Part shown: in pieces, positions 20,316-29,167 of the stretch
Numbering within the stretch: position 1 is the stretch's first letter
Layout of the letters: every line of letters starts with the position of its first letter
From: Bacteroidales bacterium
Lineage (GTDB): Bacteria > Bacteroidota > Bacteroidia > Bacteroidales > P3
Length of the DNA stretch: 42,279 nucleotides
NCBI GenBank assembly: GCA_031256055.1
Contig: JAIRRI010000193.1
Coordinates: 1 to 42,279 of the forward strand
Direction of reading: 5' to 3'
The notes under the pieces: generated by a model
Told to the model about the DNA's origin: nothing
What the model saw: the letters and a program-made list of their open reading frames with translations, nothing else
Database searches by the model: none
Position numbers and translations under genes: made by a program

Positions 20316-21395
20316 TTAGTATTCGCATGAATGAATCTCCAAAGATAATTCGGTTCCCAGTGGTACTTCAAAGCCGTTTTTTAACTCTATAAAATCACTG
20401 GCTTTCAAAGTTATATTACCTCCTTGTGGAATAGTCGTTGCTCCACTTAAACTGATAGATTTTTTTACCGCATAGTTATAAGTGTTGAAGTCAATTTCAT
20501 TAACTACTTCACGACAACCGTAGTTTAATTGATAGACTTTTACATAATCAACATACATATATTCTTCAAAACGGGGAGATGTCGGAGGAAAAGGATGATC
20601 TTCCTCTTTCTGAATCGCCAAATTTAAAATAACTCGAACAGGGTCAGCAATATGGTTATTACTGTTACCGATATTGTCATTCCCCAATATTCTAATAGGC
20701 TTACCGTCAACAAAATATATAATCCAGTCTGCATCCCATTCAACAGCATAGGTATGCCACTCGGTATAAGGAGTTGCAAGAGTATGACGTAGTAGCCCAG
20801 CCCCAGCTTCATCTTGAAAACAATTCGCGGGATCCCTCTCATTATAACATGCATGAGCATTTGTTGCTATTTCATAGGGGTTATCCCTTGAACCGAAAAT
20901 TTCACAAATATCTATTTCCGATGCCCTGCCACCATAGTCGCCTTGTTCTACGGAAGTCCAAAACGCCGGAAAAAACCCATAGTTCTGCCTATATGGAAAT
21001 TTTATCCTTGCTTCAATATAGCCAAACTGAACACTATATTCCGGTTTTGTTTCTATCCAGCCGGACGTATAATTATACAAGACTCCGGGCTCACAATACC
21101 AGCATGCTCCTGTCCATACAAGTGAAGTATGTGAGCAAGTCGTTGCATCGTTATTAACCTTAATGACCAAATTACCATTTGAAACAGAAACGTTAGTCTT
21201 TGTATATAGCTGAGGCTGTGCAGTATGTGTGGCATGATTTGCCACTAACCATATCGACTCATTAATGCTATTGCCATCAAAATGGTCTTCAAATAGCAAC
21301 CTCCAAGCAGGGTCGTTGGGGTTGAACTTAGGTGTTTGTGCAACTATTACATGGTGTATTAGCAGTACCATTGTTATTAAATATATTTTTTTCAT
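20316..21395 (-). CDS. Secreted glycoside hydrolase family 16
   Basis: 359 aa. Signal peptide at residues 1-19. The GH16 beta-jellyroll begins at WRLLFEDHFDGNSIN (31-45). The catalytic stretch SEIDICEIFG gives the nucleophile Glu160 and acid/base Glu165 in the ExDxxE form with beta-bulge, as in laminarinases and related beta-glucanases. Later conserved parts are WHTYAVEWDADWIIYFVDGKP and MYVDYVKVYQL. The last 70 residues (ATTIPQGGNITLKASDFIEL and KNGFEVPLGTEL) resemble the coathanger-type beta-stack found at the end of many secreted Bacteroidota proteins. It probably cuts beta-1,3- or mixed-linked glucans or related galactans outside the cell. It follows the S74 gene by 10 bases. Confidence 0.9.
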   Translation of the reverse strand: MKKIYLITMVLLIHHVIVAQTPKFNPNDPAWRLLFEDHFDGNSINESIWLVANHATHTAQPQLYTKTNVSVSNGNLVIKVNNDATTCSHTSLVWTGACWYCEPGVLYNYTSGWIETKPEYSVQFGYIEARIKFPYRQNYGFFPAFWTSVEQGDYGGRASEIDICEIFGSRDNPYEIATNAHACYNERDPANCFQDEAGAGLLRHTLATPYTEWHTYAVEWDADWIIYFVDGKPIRILGNDNIGNSNNHIADPVRVILNLAIQKEEDHPFPPTSPRFEEYMYVDYVKVYQLNYGCREVVNEIDFNTYNYAVKKSISLSGATTIPQGGNITLKASDFIELKNGFEVPLGTELSLEIHSCEY

Positions 21396-21405
21396 AACAT
21401 ACCTC

Positions 21406-22470
21406 CTATTCTGTTAAAATCATTCGTTTGGTATCAATCAACTTACCGTCTACAATCAGCGAATACAGATACATCCCCGATTGCAACGACGAGGCGCGCA
21501 CTTCTACGGCATTTTCGCCTTGGGTTGTTGGCAGATTGTAGCATTGCAATTGCTTACCGGTTAGGTTGTAAATGCAAATCTTGGCATTGGTTGCATTTTC
21601 GGCAAGTTGGTAGGTTATTGTTGTTGCGCTGTTGAATGGGTTTGGAATGTTTTGGTGTAAAGCGTGAACAACGTTGGTTGTCGTTTGTTGAGATGAACGC
21701 TTTGGCTCACCAATATCAAAATTTGCAAAATAAGCACCGGTTTGAATGTCGGTTACTTGTTGTTGCAAGTGTTCTATGATTTCGTTTTGATCTTGGATTG
21801 CTTTTGTCAAATATGGAATCAGTCCTGCATAATCTATGCTGAGTATTTCGTCCTCACCAACGGTTGCTACTAAATCAGGAAAAAGTTCTCTCACTTCCTG
21901 CGCAATAAAGCCTACTCTGTTTTGATAGGCCAGATTTGTCGAAACATTTTTACCACTGCCATCTATCACAAAATCATACATCACAGGACGTAGTCTAGAT
22001 ATACGTTCTCTCATCGGAGAAAGTTCGCGAATGCTTGTTTTTAAGTTTGCATCAGAGCTAGCCAATATACCAATATACTGGCCATTTGAATGGTAGTAAG
22101 TCGAAAAAATAACATACATTTGATTGTTTAAAGTGCCGATAGTTGCTCCTCGGGAATTAAGCCCAGTTAGTGCCATAACTGGGGTAAAATTCGGATTACC
22201 AGAAAAAGAAGACATTGTCGTTGGAATAAATTGAAATCCAACATCGAGTGACTGGCCTATAAGATTTACTGCTGCTCTGCCTCTTATGACTGCCTTATTG
22301 TTAATATTAGACATGTTTATTTCAAATCGTGTGTTGATATCGAACAGCGTCGCTGAAGTATTTCCGGCATGAACAGCACCGTTTGGATGAACTTTGATTT
22401 GTGCATTAAGCAGAGAAGTGCAAACACACCAAATGAAGAAAATTGACGGAAAATACCTTTTTGTTTTCAT
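21406..22470 (-). CDS. Peptidase S74 (tail-fibre chaperone) domain protein with T9SS sorting domain
   Basis: 354 aa from the ATG at 22470. Signal peptide about 1-23. The region about 25-135 is a beta-rich passenger. An S74 intramolecular chaperone domain follows: the self-cleavage motif SDANLK (Ser139, Lys144) is in place, then LSPMRERISRLRPVMYDF, NRVGFIAQEVRELFPDLV, LSIDYAGLIPYLTKAI and a coiled coil IIEHLQQQV. Residues about 268-354 are a T9SS type A sorting domain (LHQNIPNPFNSATTITYQL, IYNLTGKQLQ, LQSGMYLYSL). S74 domains trimerise fibres and then cut themselves off. It lies 45 bases after the tricorn-like gene and 10 bases before GH16. The frame is open to 22500, but MKTKRYF at 22470 is a proper signal-peptide start. 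Confidence 0.88.
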   Translation of the reverse strand: MKTKRYFPSIFFIWCVCTSLLNAQIKVHPNGAVHAGNTSATLFDINTRFEINMSNINNKAVIRGRAAVNLIGQSLDVGFQFIPTTMSSFSGNPNFTPVMALTGLNSRGATIGTLNNQMYVIFSTYYHSNGQYIGILASSDANLKTSIRELSPMRERISRLRPVMYDFVIDGSGKNVSTNLAYQNRVGFIAQEVRELFPDLVATVGEDEILSIDYAGLIPYLTKAIQDQNEIIEHLQQQVTDIQTGAYFANFDIGEPKRSSQQTTTNVVHALHQNIPNPFNSATTITYQLAENATNAKICIYNLTGKQLQCYNLPTTQGENAVEVRASSLQSGMYLYSLIVDGKLIDTKRMILTE

Positions 22471-22515
22471 TATTTTTTCCCTTGTACGTATCGGGCGCAA
22501 CTTTTTGTTGGTATT

Positions 22516-25500
22516 TTATTTTTTAGGCTTGTTGTAATCAAAATCTTTCCATGGATCAACGAATTTGTCGGCTTCTTGCAAAAGAAGTTTGACTGCCTCC
22601 TCAACTTGTTGGTCACGGTTATTCCAAAGCGCGTTGGTTTCGTTTCGCACTTTAACATCAGGTTCTAGTTGTACATTTTCCAAAAAATCGCCATTTCTAT
22701 CAATATAACCACCAATTGGAATACCGTAAAACAAGCCGTTTTCAGGCAAATTTTCCCACCAAACACTCGTCATGGTTCCCGGAACGGGCATACCCACAAG
22801 TTTTCCAATTCCCATTTCTCTGTAAACCCAAGGCGTGCCATGTGCATTGGAATAACTGGCTTCGCCTTGCAACATGATGGATGGTTTGAGCCAACGTTTG
22901 GTCGGTTGATCATTGATTTTTTGTCCGCGCGGCACTTGTTCCAAATATTTTGTTCCGCTGAGCAAAACTTCCACATCCTCGTGCAAACGTCCGCCACCAT
23001 TGAAACGCACATCAATCACAACACCTTCTTTATCGTTATAACGACCTAAAATTTCAGAATACACCGTGCGATAACTTGCATCGTTCATGCCTTGAATATG
23101 TGCATAGCCAAGTCTTCCATTAGATAGTTTTTCCACGCGATCGCGTTGATTTTGAACCCAACGGTTGTAAAGCAGAGAAGTTTCGTTGGCAATCGGTCTG
23201 ATTTTTTCGGAATATTCGGTGCTTCCATCTCTGAACGTGAGCGTAGTTTCTGTGCCGATTTGTCCGTTCAACATGGCGAAAAAGTCTGTGTTTTCAAGGA
23301 TTTCGACGCCGTTGATTTTGGTGAGGTAATGTCCGGGTTTGACTTGGGTTCTGGCATTGTCAAAGGGGCTGTTGGCAATTATTTCTTCGATTTTAACACC
23401 TTTTTCGGCTTTCGTTAAATCAAACAATAAGCCTAATTTCGCAGTTGGCACGTTTGTTCCAAATGTTCCGCGGAAGCCTGAACCCGTGTGCGAAGCGTTG
23501 AGTTCGCCCAAATATTCGCTCAACAATTCCGAGAAATCCCAGTAATTATTGATGTATGGCAAGAATTTTTCATAGTCTTTGTAGAAGCCATCCCAATCCA
23601 CACCATGGAGATCCAGGCGATAGAATTTTTCAGCAACCGTGCGCCAAACGTGGTCAAGCATTGCTGCACGATTTGCATAAGGGTCTTGTTCAACCAAGGC
23701 TCTGTAGGTAACATTTTTGCGGGTTTTGGTGTTTTTTACATCCAAGGTAAAGATGGTGCCACCTGCGAAAACCATCAATTTGTCGCCTTTTTCGTCCATT
23801 TCAAGACTGGCGTTTTGCACACCTAATTTTTCTACCAATTTGGTTTCATTGGCTTTGAAATCGCGCATCCAAAGGTCGTAGCCTTTTTCCACGTTCACCA
23901 AATAAAATAATTTTTCGCCATCGGGCGTCAACACAAATCCGCCCAAATCGCTGGAATGAATGGTCATACGCTCAATTCGGTTTTCTATATGTCTCAATTC
24001 AAATTCCAAAGATTTTGATGTTGTATCTTTCCCGCCTGCGAGTTTTTGGCGTTCTTTGTCCAATTCTATATCCTCTTTGCTCATTTTAAATCTGTCGAGC
24101 GCTTCCTGATTGGTAAAAATTCCGAATACGTCATTTTGCGAGCCCCACGAAGCATGAGAACGCATACCAAACCTATCGCTTGCAAACAAAATCACATTGC
24201 CGTTCATGGCAAATTTCGGAGCATTTTCTATGTAGCCGCTATACGTGAGATTGGTGATTTCGCCACCTTGCGCTGACACCAAACCAATATCCACATAAGG
24301 ATGACGAATGGCGCCCATAAATGTCAACACCAACCATTTACTGTCGGGCGACCAAGCGAAGGATTGATCACCGTCGGCATACGACCAATTTCGGCTTCCA
24401 TCGGTAATTTGACGGATTTGTTTTGTATTCACATCAATCGCATGAATTTTTGTGCGATCGCGCAAAAAGGCAATTTCCTTGCCGTTTGGGGAAAATACAG
24501 GTTGAAAATCCTCGTGTTTGCTATCATTGACTAAAATTTCTTCAACAATGTTATCGGAACTGAAAAAATACGGCTCATTTTTTGCCATGTTTTTTGCGAC
24601 ACAAACCACCCAACTGCCATCACGACTTGCAGCATAGGCAAGGCTTCTGCCATCGGGCGACCAACTCAAACTGCGCTCAACTCCTGGAGTGTTGGTAATG
24701 CGTTTGGTAGTTCCAAATTCCACGGAAGTGACGTAAACATCGCCGCGAACTATGAGGGCAACCTCTTTTCCGTTAGGCGAGAACGTTGCTTCTGTTGCGC
24801 CTGTGGTGAGGGTTTGCAAGGTTATCGGATTTTCGTTGTCGCGGAAAATATCGACTTTGACTTGTTTAGGTTGTCCGTCTTTCGGCAATATGTAAAGTTT
24901 TCCATCAAAGGTGTAGCAAAGCGTTTCATTGTCGCTGATGGAAAGAAAACGAACGGGGTGGCGTTTGTAGTCTGTTAGAGTTCTGAAAGGAATCTCGCCT
25001 CCCGTACGAACTCTGTTTTCGAAATCGGCTTTCCAGATATTGAAATTACCATTAAGTTCACTCAAATAATAAACCGTTTTACCATCTTTACTTAATACAG
25101 GATTGCGACTATCTTGCACAAAATTGGTAATTTGTGTAAATTCTTTTGTTCCAAAATCGTAGTGCCAAACATCACGAGCCACCGACGAAGTCTGATGTTT
25201 GCGCCATTCGTTTTCTTGACCTGTGATATCTTCATACACCATGAATTTTCCATCGCTGCTGATGGTTACATTGTTCATCGCATTTGGCAACACCAAAACC
25301 GAACGTCCGCCTTGAGCCGAAACCTTGAACAATTGCGTTGCCCAGCCTGCAGGGAATTGCGCGTAAGACGCAGGATGTTGAATATTTGCCGTGAAATAAA
25401 CCTCTTTGCCATTATGCGAAAAACCTTGCAATCTTTCGTTTGCCGAATTGGTCGTTAATCGCATCGGAGAACCGCCTTCGGAAGGCATAATGAACACATC

Positions 25501-25761
25501 TTGATTGCCGTGGCGATTGGAATTGAAAGCAATTTGTTTGCTGTCGGGCGACCATTTGGGATTGTAGTTGTAAGCAGGATGTGAGGTCAATTGTATGGCT
25601 CGACCACCATCCACACTCACTTTGTAAATGTCGCCTTTATACATAAAAGCGATTTCTTTGCCATCAGGCGAAATGCTCGGATAGCGAATCCAAGACACAT
25701 CGGTTTGCGAAAAGCCCAAATACGAAAGGGCAAGCAGAACGAAAAAGAGGATTTTTTTCAT
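22516..25761 (-). CDS. Tricorn-like S41 protease with beta-propellers and PDZ domain
   Basis: 1081 aa. Signal peptide at 1-18. Repeated PD40/WD40-like blades fill the first 680 or so residues (SPDGKEIAFMY, WSPDSKQIAF, SPNGKEVALI, WSPDGRSLAYA, WSPDSKWLVLT). A helical tricorn C1 region follows (HVWRTVAEKFYRLDLHGVDW). A PDZ domain comes next (about 810-860, PGHYLTKINGVEI), and the S41 core (ARIA-type: RLGYAHIQGM, GVVIDVRFNGGGRL, and QGEASYSNAHG with the probable nucleophile Ser971). Tricorn proteins degrade peptides; with a signal peptide this one should act in the periplasm or outside. It heads a same-strand set with the S74 and GH16 genes and has a promoter at 25784-25791. Confidence 0.93.
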   Translation of the reverse strand: MKKILFFVLLALSYLGFSQTDVSWIRYPSISPDGKEIAFMYKGDIYKVSVDGGRAIQLTSHPAYNYNPKWSPDSKQIAFNSNRHGNQDVFIMPSEGGSPMRLTTNSANERLQGFSHNGKEVYFTANIQHPASYAQFPAGWATQLFKVSAQGGRSVLVLPNAMNNVTISSDGKFMVYEDITGQENEWRKHQTSSVARDVWHYDFGTKEFTQITNFVQDSRNPVLSKDGKTVYYLSELNGNFNIWKADFENRVRTGGEIPFRTLTDYKRHPVRFLSISDNETLCYTFDGKLYILPKDGQPKQVKVDIFRDNENPITLQTLTTGATEATFSPNGKEVALIVRGDVYVTSVEFGTTKRITNTPGVERSLSWSPDGRSLAYAASRDGSWVVCVAKNMAKNEPYFFSSDNIVEEILVNDSKHEDFQPVFSPNGKEIAFLRDRTKIHAIDVNTKQIRQITDGSRNWSYADGDQSFAWSPDSKWLVLTFMGAIRHPYVDIGLVSAQGGEITNLTYSGYIENAPKFAMNGNVILFASDRFGMRSHASWGSQNDVFGIFTNQEALDRFKMSKEDIELDKERQKLAGGKDTTSKSLEFELRHIENRIERMTIHSSDLGGFVLTPDGEKLFYLVNVEKGYDLWMRDFKANETKLVEKLGVQNASLEMDEKGDKLMVFAGGTIFTLDVKNTKTRKNVTYRALVEQDPYANRAAMLDHVWRTVAEKFYRLDLHGVDWDGFYKDYEKFLPYINNYWDFSELLSEYLGELNASHTGSGFRGTFGTNVPTAKLGLLFDLTKAEKGVKIEEIIANSPFDNARTQVKPGHYLTKINGVEILENTDFFAMLNGQIGTETTLTFRDGSTEYSEKIRPIANETSLLYNRWVQNQRDRVEKLSNGRLGYAHIQGMNDASYRTVYSEILGRYNDKEGVVIDVRFNGGGRLHEDVEVLLSGTKYLEQVPRGQKINDQPTKRWLKPSIMLQGEASYSNAHGTPWVYREMGIGKLVGMPVPGTMTSVWWENLPENGLFYGIPIGGYIDRNGDFLENVQLEPDVKVRNETNALWNNRDQQVEEAVKLLLQEADKFVDPWKDFDYNKPKK

Positions 25762-25783
25762 GGTTTGATGTTTTATTTTTCGG

Positions 25784-25791
25784 CAAAGATA
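25784..25791 (-). promoter_or_regulatory. -7 promoter box (TATCTTTG) of the tricorn-like gene
   Basis: TATCTTTG on the minus strand, 22 bases before the ATG at 25761, preceded by an A-run on the plus strand. Confidence 0.7.
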
Positions 25792-25815
25792 CGAAAAAAT
25801 TTTGGAATAACATAA

Positions 25816-25839
25816 AGGGTCGTTGCATGCAACGACCCT
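25816..25839. repeat. Short perfect palindrome P3
   Basis: 24 bases, fully self-complementary: AGGGTCGTTGCA followed by its reverse complement. It lies between the GIN lipoprotein stop and the tricorn-like gene promoter. Confidence 0.85.
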
Positions 25840-25861
25840 ACGACAAAATAATTATTGATTT

Positions 25862-26626
25862 TTACCGTCTTTCAAGCCTTGAACTGCCTGTAATATTGCT
25901 ATAACCGATGGTCGGATTGCCATCGTAACGCAATATACTTGAGCCCGATAATGTGGCTGAAAGCGTATTCAATACGGTGAATTCGGCCTTGCTCGCACCC
26001 GAAAGTTTGGCATCCAAATCATCGCAAACCATGCCGAAGCCCGATGCTCGGGAAGAACCCGACAAAACTAAGTCAAGCGTTTTGCACTGCCCTTCCAATT
26101 CCATTTTCGACGCACCACTAAGCACGGCAGAAATATGATTGGCTTCAATTCTTCCTCCGTTGCGAAGGCGAAAGGTTGATGCACTTCTCAAATCAATTCT
26201 CAAATCATCGCTAATCACGACATCTTCAATGTAAGCCGTACTTGATCCGCCAAGACTTATTAGTTCTAAATTTTTCACGGTTAAAGAAATCGTAAGATTG
26301 GGTTTACGATGCATAAATGATACATCGTCGTAGCGAAGACTTATGGTATATTTCATTTTTTCGGAAGATCCTTGTCCCAAACTACTCCAAACGATATGTG
26401 GATATACATTGTCGTTCACAGTTATGGTTATTGAATCTTCCGCATTTTCGTCTTCCGAAATGTAAATATACAGATCGCAGTCCATATCAAAAAGGTTTAA
26501 TCCTGTTATGTTCGGATATGTAAACGTTTGAGTAACTAGCATATCCGAAGGGTGAATGCGTTCGTGTTTGTTGCACGATGTGAGTAGGTAAATTAGGGCT
26601 ATGGCAATATAAGTTATATTTTTCAT
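25862..26626 (-). CDS. GIN-domain (DUF2807) lipoprotein
   Basis: 254 aa. A lipoprotein signal ends IYLLTSC, so Cys18 would be lipidated. Residues about 30-110 form a beta-sandwich. The rest is the GIN-type right-handed beta-helix with short repeats built on G-S/A-S: LGGSSTAYIEDV, LRSASTFRLRN, LSGASKMELEG, LSGSSRASG, LSGASKAEFTV, LSGSSILRYDG, ITGSSRLERR. The domain is common in Bacteroidota envelope proteins and is called a putative adhesin head; its ligand is unknown. It lies 24 bases after the repeat-rich outer-membrane protein and is the last gene of the sigma-factor locus. Confidence 0.88.
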   Translation of the reverse strand: MKNITYIAIALIYLLTSCNKHERIHPSDMLVTQTFTYPNITGLNLFDMDCDLYIYISEDENAEDSITITVNDNVYPHIVWSSLGQGSSEKMKYTISLRYDDVSFMHRKPNLTISLTVKNLELISLGGSSTAYIEDVVISDDLRIDLRSASTFRLRNGGRIEANHISAVLSGASKMELEGQCKTLDLVLSGSSRASGFGMVCDDLDAKLSGASKAEFTVLNTLSATLSGSSILRYDGNPTIGYSNITGSSRLERR

Positions 26627-26650
26627 GATGTTAAATTTTTAATTTTTGAT

Positions 26651-28120
26651 TTATAATTTTATGGATAGTCCAACGTCTAAACTCATATCAAACCCAAAGC
26701 GATTTTGCAAGGTCCACGTTTTCCAGTTGCTATTTAATGGAGTGGGTCTTTTATATCTCCACATGTTTAAACTCGGCACAATTTTTATTCCGATTTTATT
26801 GCCCCAATAATAAACCAAACCGCTACTTAAAGTCGTCCAGTTATCACTACCAAATCGGTGTCGAAATTGCTCGCTGAAAATTGGCGAAGCATCTGAAAAA
26901 ATAGAAGAACTACGATATAACGAGGTTTGTAAGTGCAAATTATTCCACAATTGTGTGTTGTTTCCAACACCGAGTCGAAAATCCATAGTAAATGTTTTGT
27001 TGCTAACAAAAGCTACATCAATATCCGTTCCAATAGCCATTAGACCATGAAGTTTTCGACCTCCGAGACGATAACTCAAAAACGTTGTGTGGTAAGTTGA
27101 CTGAATTACTTCCAATTCATGAAAGCGGTCATGTTTCAGAAAATTAAACAAACCGATGGATACCCCTTTTTCAATCGAATCCACTTTGTTGATGAGTCCG
27201 ATTTGCACGCCATTCAAGGTTTTCGTTTCGTTATATAAACCAATTTGAATGCCTCGAACGCGATCCGCACGGTTGTAAATTCCAGCCCATTGCATACCTT
27301 CAATTGTTGTGGCTTCGTTTGCAATACCGCTCGATTGAATGCCGATCAGCGTGTCTGCAACGTTATAAATTCCGCTCCATTGTATACCTTCAACTTTCTC
27401 GGCAACATTCGCAATACCGCTTGTTTGAATGCCTCGAATATCGCCGGAATGGTTATAAATTCCGGCAAATTGAATACCTTTCACATCTTTGGTGAAATTG
27501 CAAATTCCACCAAATTGAATGCCCTCAACCTGTTCGGTAAGATTCATAATTCCGCCAAATTGAACACCTCGCATCGGACCACTCACTTGATTATAAATTC
27601 CACCAAATTGAACGCCGTTAACTCCGCCAACCGCGCCCGTTAGCGCACTAAACGCCAAATTGAAAACATAATCTTCGGAATTCACGCCAAAAAGTCCAGC
27701 AGGATACGCAAAACTCAGATAAATTGGCGACGTTTGTTTGGGTGTGGACACGCTATCAATTTCGACGATTTGCGTGACAACGGTGTCCTTGATAATGATG
27801 GTTTCCAGTGGTTGTGCCATACTCGGCACAATGCCTGAAACTGCTGCCATTGTACCAACTCCAATGTTTCGAATAAGTCGGTTGGCTGATGTTCTTAAAT
27901 TTCTCATAGTAGATGATTGTTTTGGTTCTTCATCTATAATGATGCTATCTTTGAAAATGGTTGCAGTTGGTTCTTCAAAAAAAATTGTTGGCGCAGGTGC
28001 TGGGCGTTTAACCGATATGCGAATGGTATCGTAAATATAAATCGTGTCGCGTGTGGCTTGCGAAAAAAGGCTTGTTCCGATGAAAAGCCAGATGATGGTC
28101 AAAACATATTTAGTCTTCAT
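26651..28120 (-). CDS. Outer-membrane protein with LA_2272-like GIQxxGIxN repeats
   Basis: 489 aa from the ATG at 28120. Signal peptide about 1-21 (LFIGTSLFSQ). A periplasmic stretch rich in DTI/DTV words follows (about 22-145: RDTIYIYDTIRIS, IIIKDTVVTQIVEID), with a second hydrophobic piece (GVGTMAAVSGIVPSMAQ). About ten copies of a 15-residue unit G(I/V)Q(F/W)xGIxN then cover residues about 160-310, resembling surface repeats of the LA_2272 type. The last 150 residues alternate in beta-strand fashion and end ...DVGLSIKL, suggesting a membrane barrel. Function unknown. Its ATG overlaps the last 11 bases of the sigma factor gene, so translation is probably coupled. An ATG at 28132 is an alternative start. 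Confidence 0.75.
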   Translation of the reverse strand: MKTKYVLTIIWLFIGTSLFSQATRDTIYIYDTIRISVKRPAPAPTIFFEEPTATIFKDSIIIDEEPKQSSTMRNLRTSANRLIRNIGVGTMAAVSGIVPSMAQPLETIIIKDTVVTQIVEIDSVSTPKQTSPIYLSFAYPAGLFGVNSEDYVFNLAFSALTGAVGGVNGVQFGGIYNQVSGPMRGVQFGGIMNLTEQVEGIQFGGICNFTKDVKGIQFAGIYNHSGDIRGIQTSGIANVAEKVEGIQWSGIYNVADTLIGIQSSGIANEATTIEGMQWAGIYNRADRVRGIQIGLYNETKTLNGVQIGLINKVDSIEKGVSIGLFNFLKHDRFHELEVIQSTYHTTFLSYRLGGRKLHGLMAIGTDIDVAFVSNKTFTMDFRLGVGNNTQLWNNLHLQTSLYRSSSIFSDASPIFSEQFRHRFGSDNWTTLSSGLVYYWGNKIGIKIVPSLNMWRYKRPTPLNSNWKTWTLQNRFGFDMSLDVGLSIKL

Positions 28121-29105
28121 AAATGGTATCAATGATTACAGTCGTTTTTTTGATGATCAATGGAGGTTCTTCCTCAATAACTTCAGGAGTTTCTTCAATA
28201 ATTTTTTGATGAACAGGCTTTATAATTTGTAGTTGCAAATCTGTCGAATCTTCAAACCAGAAAAGCGTTTCGGGAATTTCATATTCAATCGTCGTTTGAA
28301 TATCCGATGAAATTTTTTGCGTATTTTCGTTGGCTTGATACGCGAGTGCTCCAACCACTATCGCGCCGCCACCAACAGCGGTGGCAATACCTGCCACAAC
28401 GCCCGTCGAAAGTCCAATGGAAACCGTCGAACTCGCCAACTCAACGCCCACAGGTATGGGTGGCATAGGCAAGGTAAAATTCGCAAATGTTTCACAATAC
28501 AGCGTGTCGATAGGGCTTGCCTTGGCAAACAACGCTGAAAACCATGCGAAAATAAAGAGGGATTTTTTTCGATGTTTTTTCATATCTAAGGCTTTTTGAT
28601 AAAGGAGGTCTTGTAATTTTTTTCGAGCACGGTTCAGATGAGATTTGGATGTGCCTTCCGAAATGCTCAACTGTTGGGCAATATCTTTGTGTGAATAACC
28701 GTCCACAACGTAAAGATAGAACACAACGCGATGATGTTCAGGCAGTAAATTCGCCGTTTCCAACAAATCATCCTGCGAAAATTCGGCTTGTTGAATGATT
28801 TGAAATACGGTTGTTTCATCGGTTTGCAGGGTTTCATAAGGCATGGCTTCGATGCGATCATCCAATCCCGAAAATATCGGATTTTTGGCACGAAGGTACA
28901 TCAACGACTCGTTCACGACAATTCGGCGCAACCAACCCTCAAAAGCGCCTTTCCCTTTAAACGTTTCGGCTTTTTGAATAGCCGTTACAAAGGCATTTTG
29001 AACCATATCCTCAGCCTGCCTACGGTCTTTTACGTACCGATAAGCCACTCCGAGCAAGCGTCCGGCTTCTTGCTCATAAACACGTGTCCATTGGATTTTT
29101 TGCAT
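28110..29105 (-). CDS. ECF sigma factor with a membrane-spanning C-terminal extension
   Basis: 331 aa, about twice the usual ECF length. Residues 1-70 match sigma region 2 (YRYVKDRRQAEDMVQNAFV, FEGWLRRIVVNESLMYLR). Residues 110-172 match region 4 (LLPEHHRVVFYLYVVDGYSH, IAQQLSISEGTSKSHLNRAR). A typical ECF factor would end near residue 173. Here the frame continues: KKHRKKSLFIFAWFSALFAK (176-195) looks like a Sec signal or anchor with an AKA cleavage-like site. A Gly-rich hydrophobic stretch follows (about 226-256), and then an acidic tail (EETPEVIEEEPP) ending DTIYED. Met175 could also start a separate exported protein. The tail's DTI words resemble the next gene's N-terminus. Promoter at 29168-29175. 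Confidence 0.88.
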   Translation of the reverse strand: MQKIQWTRVYEQEAGRLLGVAYRYVKDRRQAEDMVQNAFVTAIQKAETFKGKGAFEGWLRRIVVNESLMYLRAKNPIFSGLDDRIEAMPYETLQTDETTVFQIIQQAEFSQDDLLETANLLPEHHRVVFYLYVVDGYSHKDIAQQLSISEGTSKSHLNRARKKLQDLLYQKALDMKKHRKKSLFIFAWFSALFAKASPIDTLYCETFANFTLPMPPIPVGVELASSTVSIGLSTGVVAGIATAVGGGAIVVGALAYQANENTQKISSDIQTTIEYEIPETLFWFEDSTDLQLQIIKPVHQKIIEETPEVIEEEPPLIIKKTTVIIDTIYED

Positions 29106-29167
29106 ATGCTTGTATCTTTATGATGCGAAAATTTGAAAAGGTTGCAGTTTTGGGTGAATTTTTTTTG

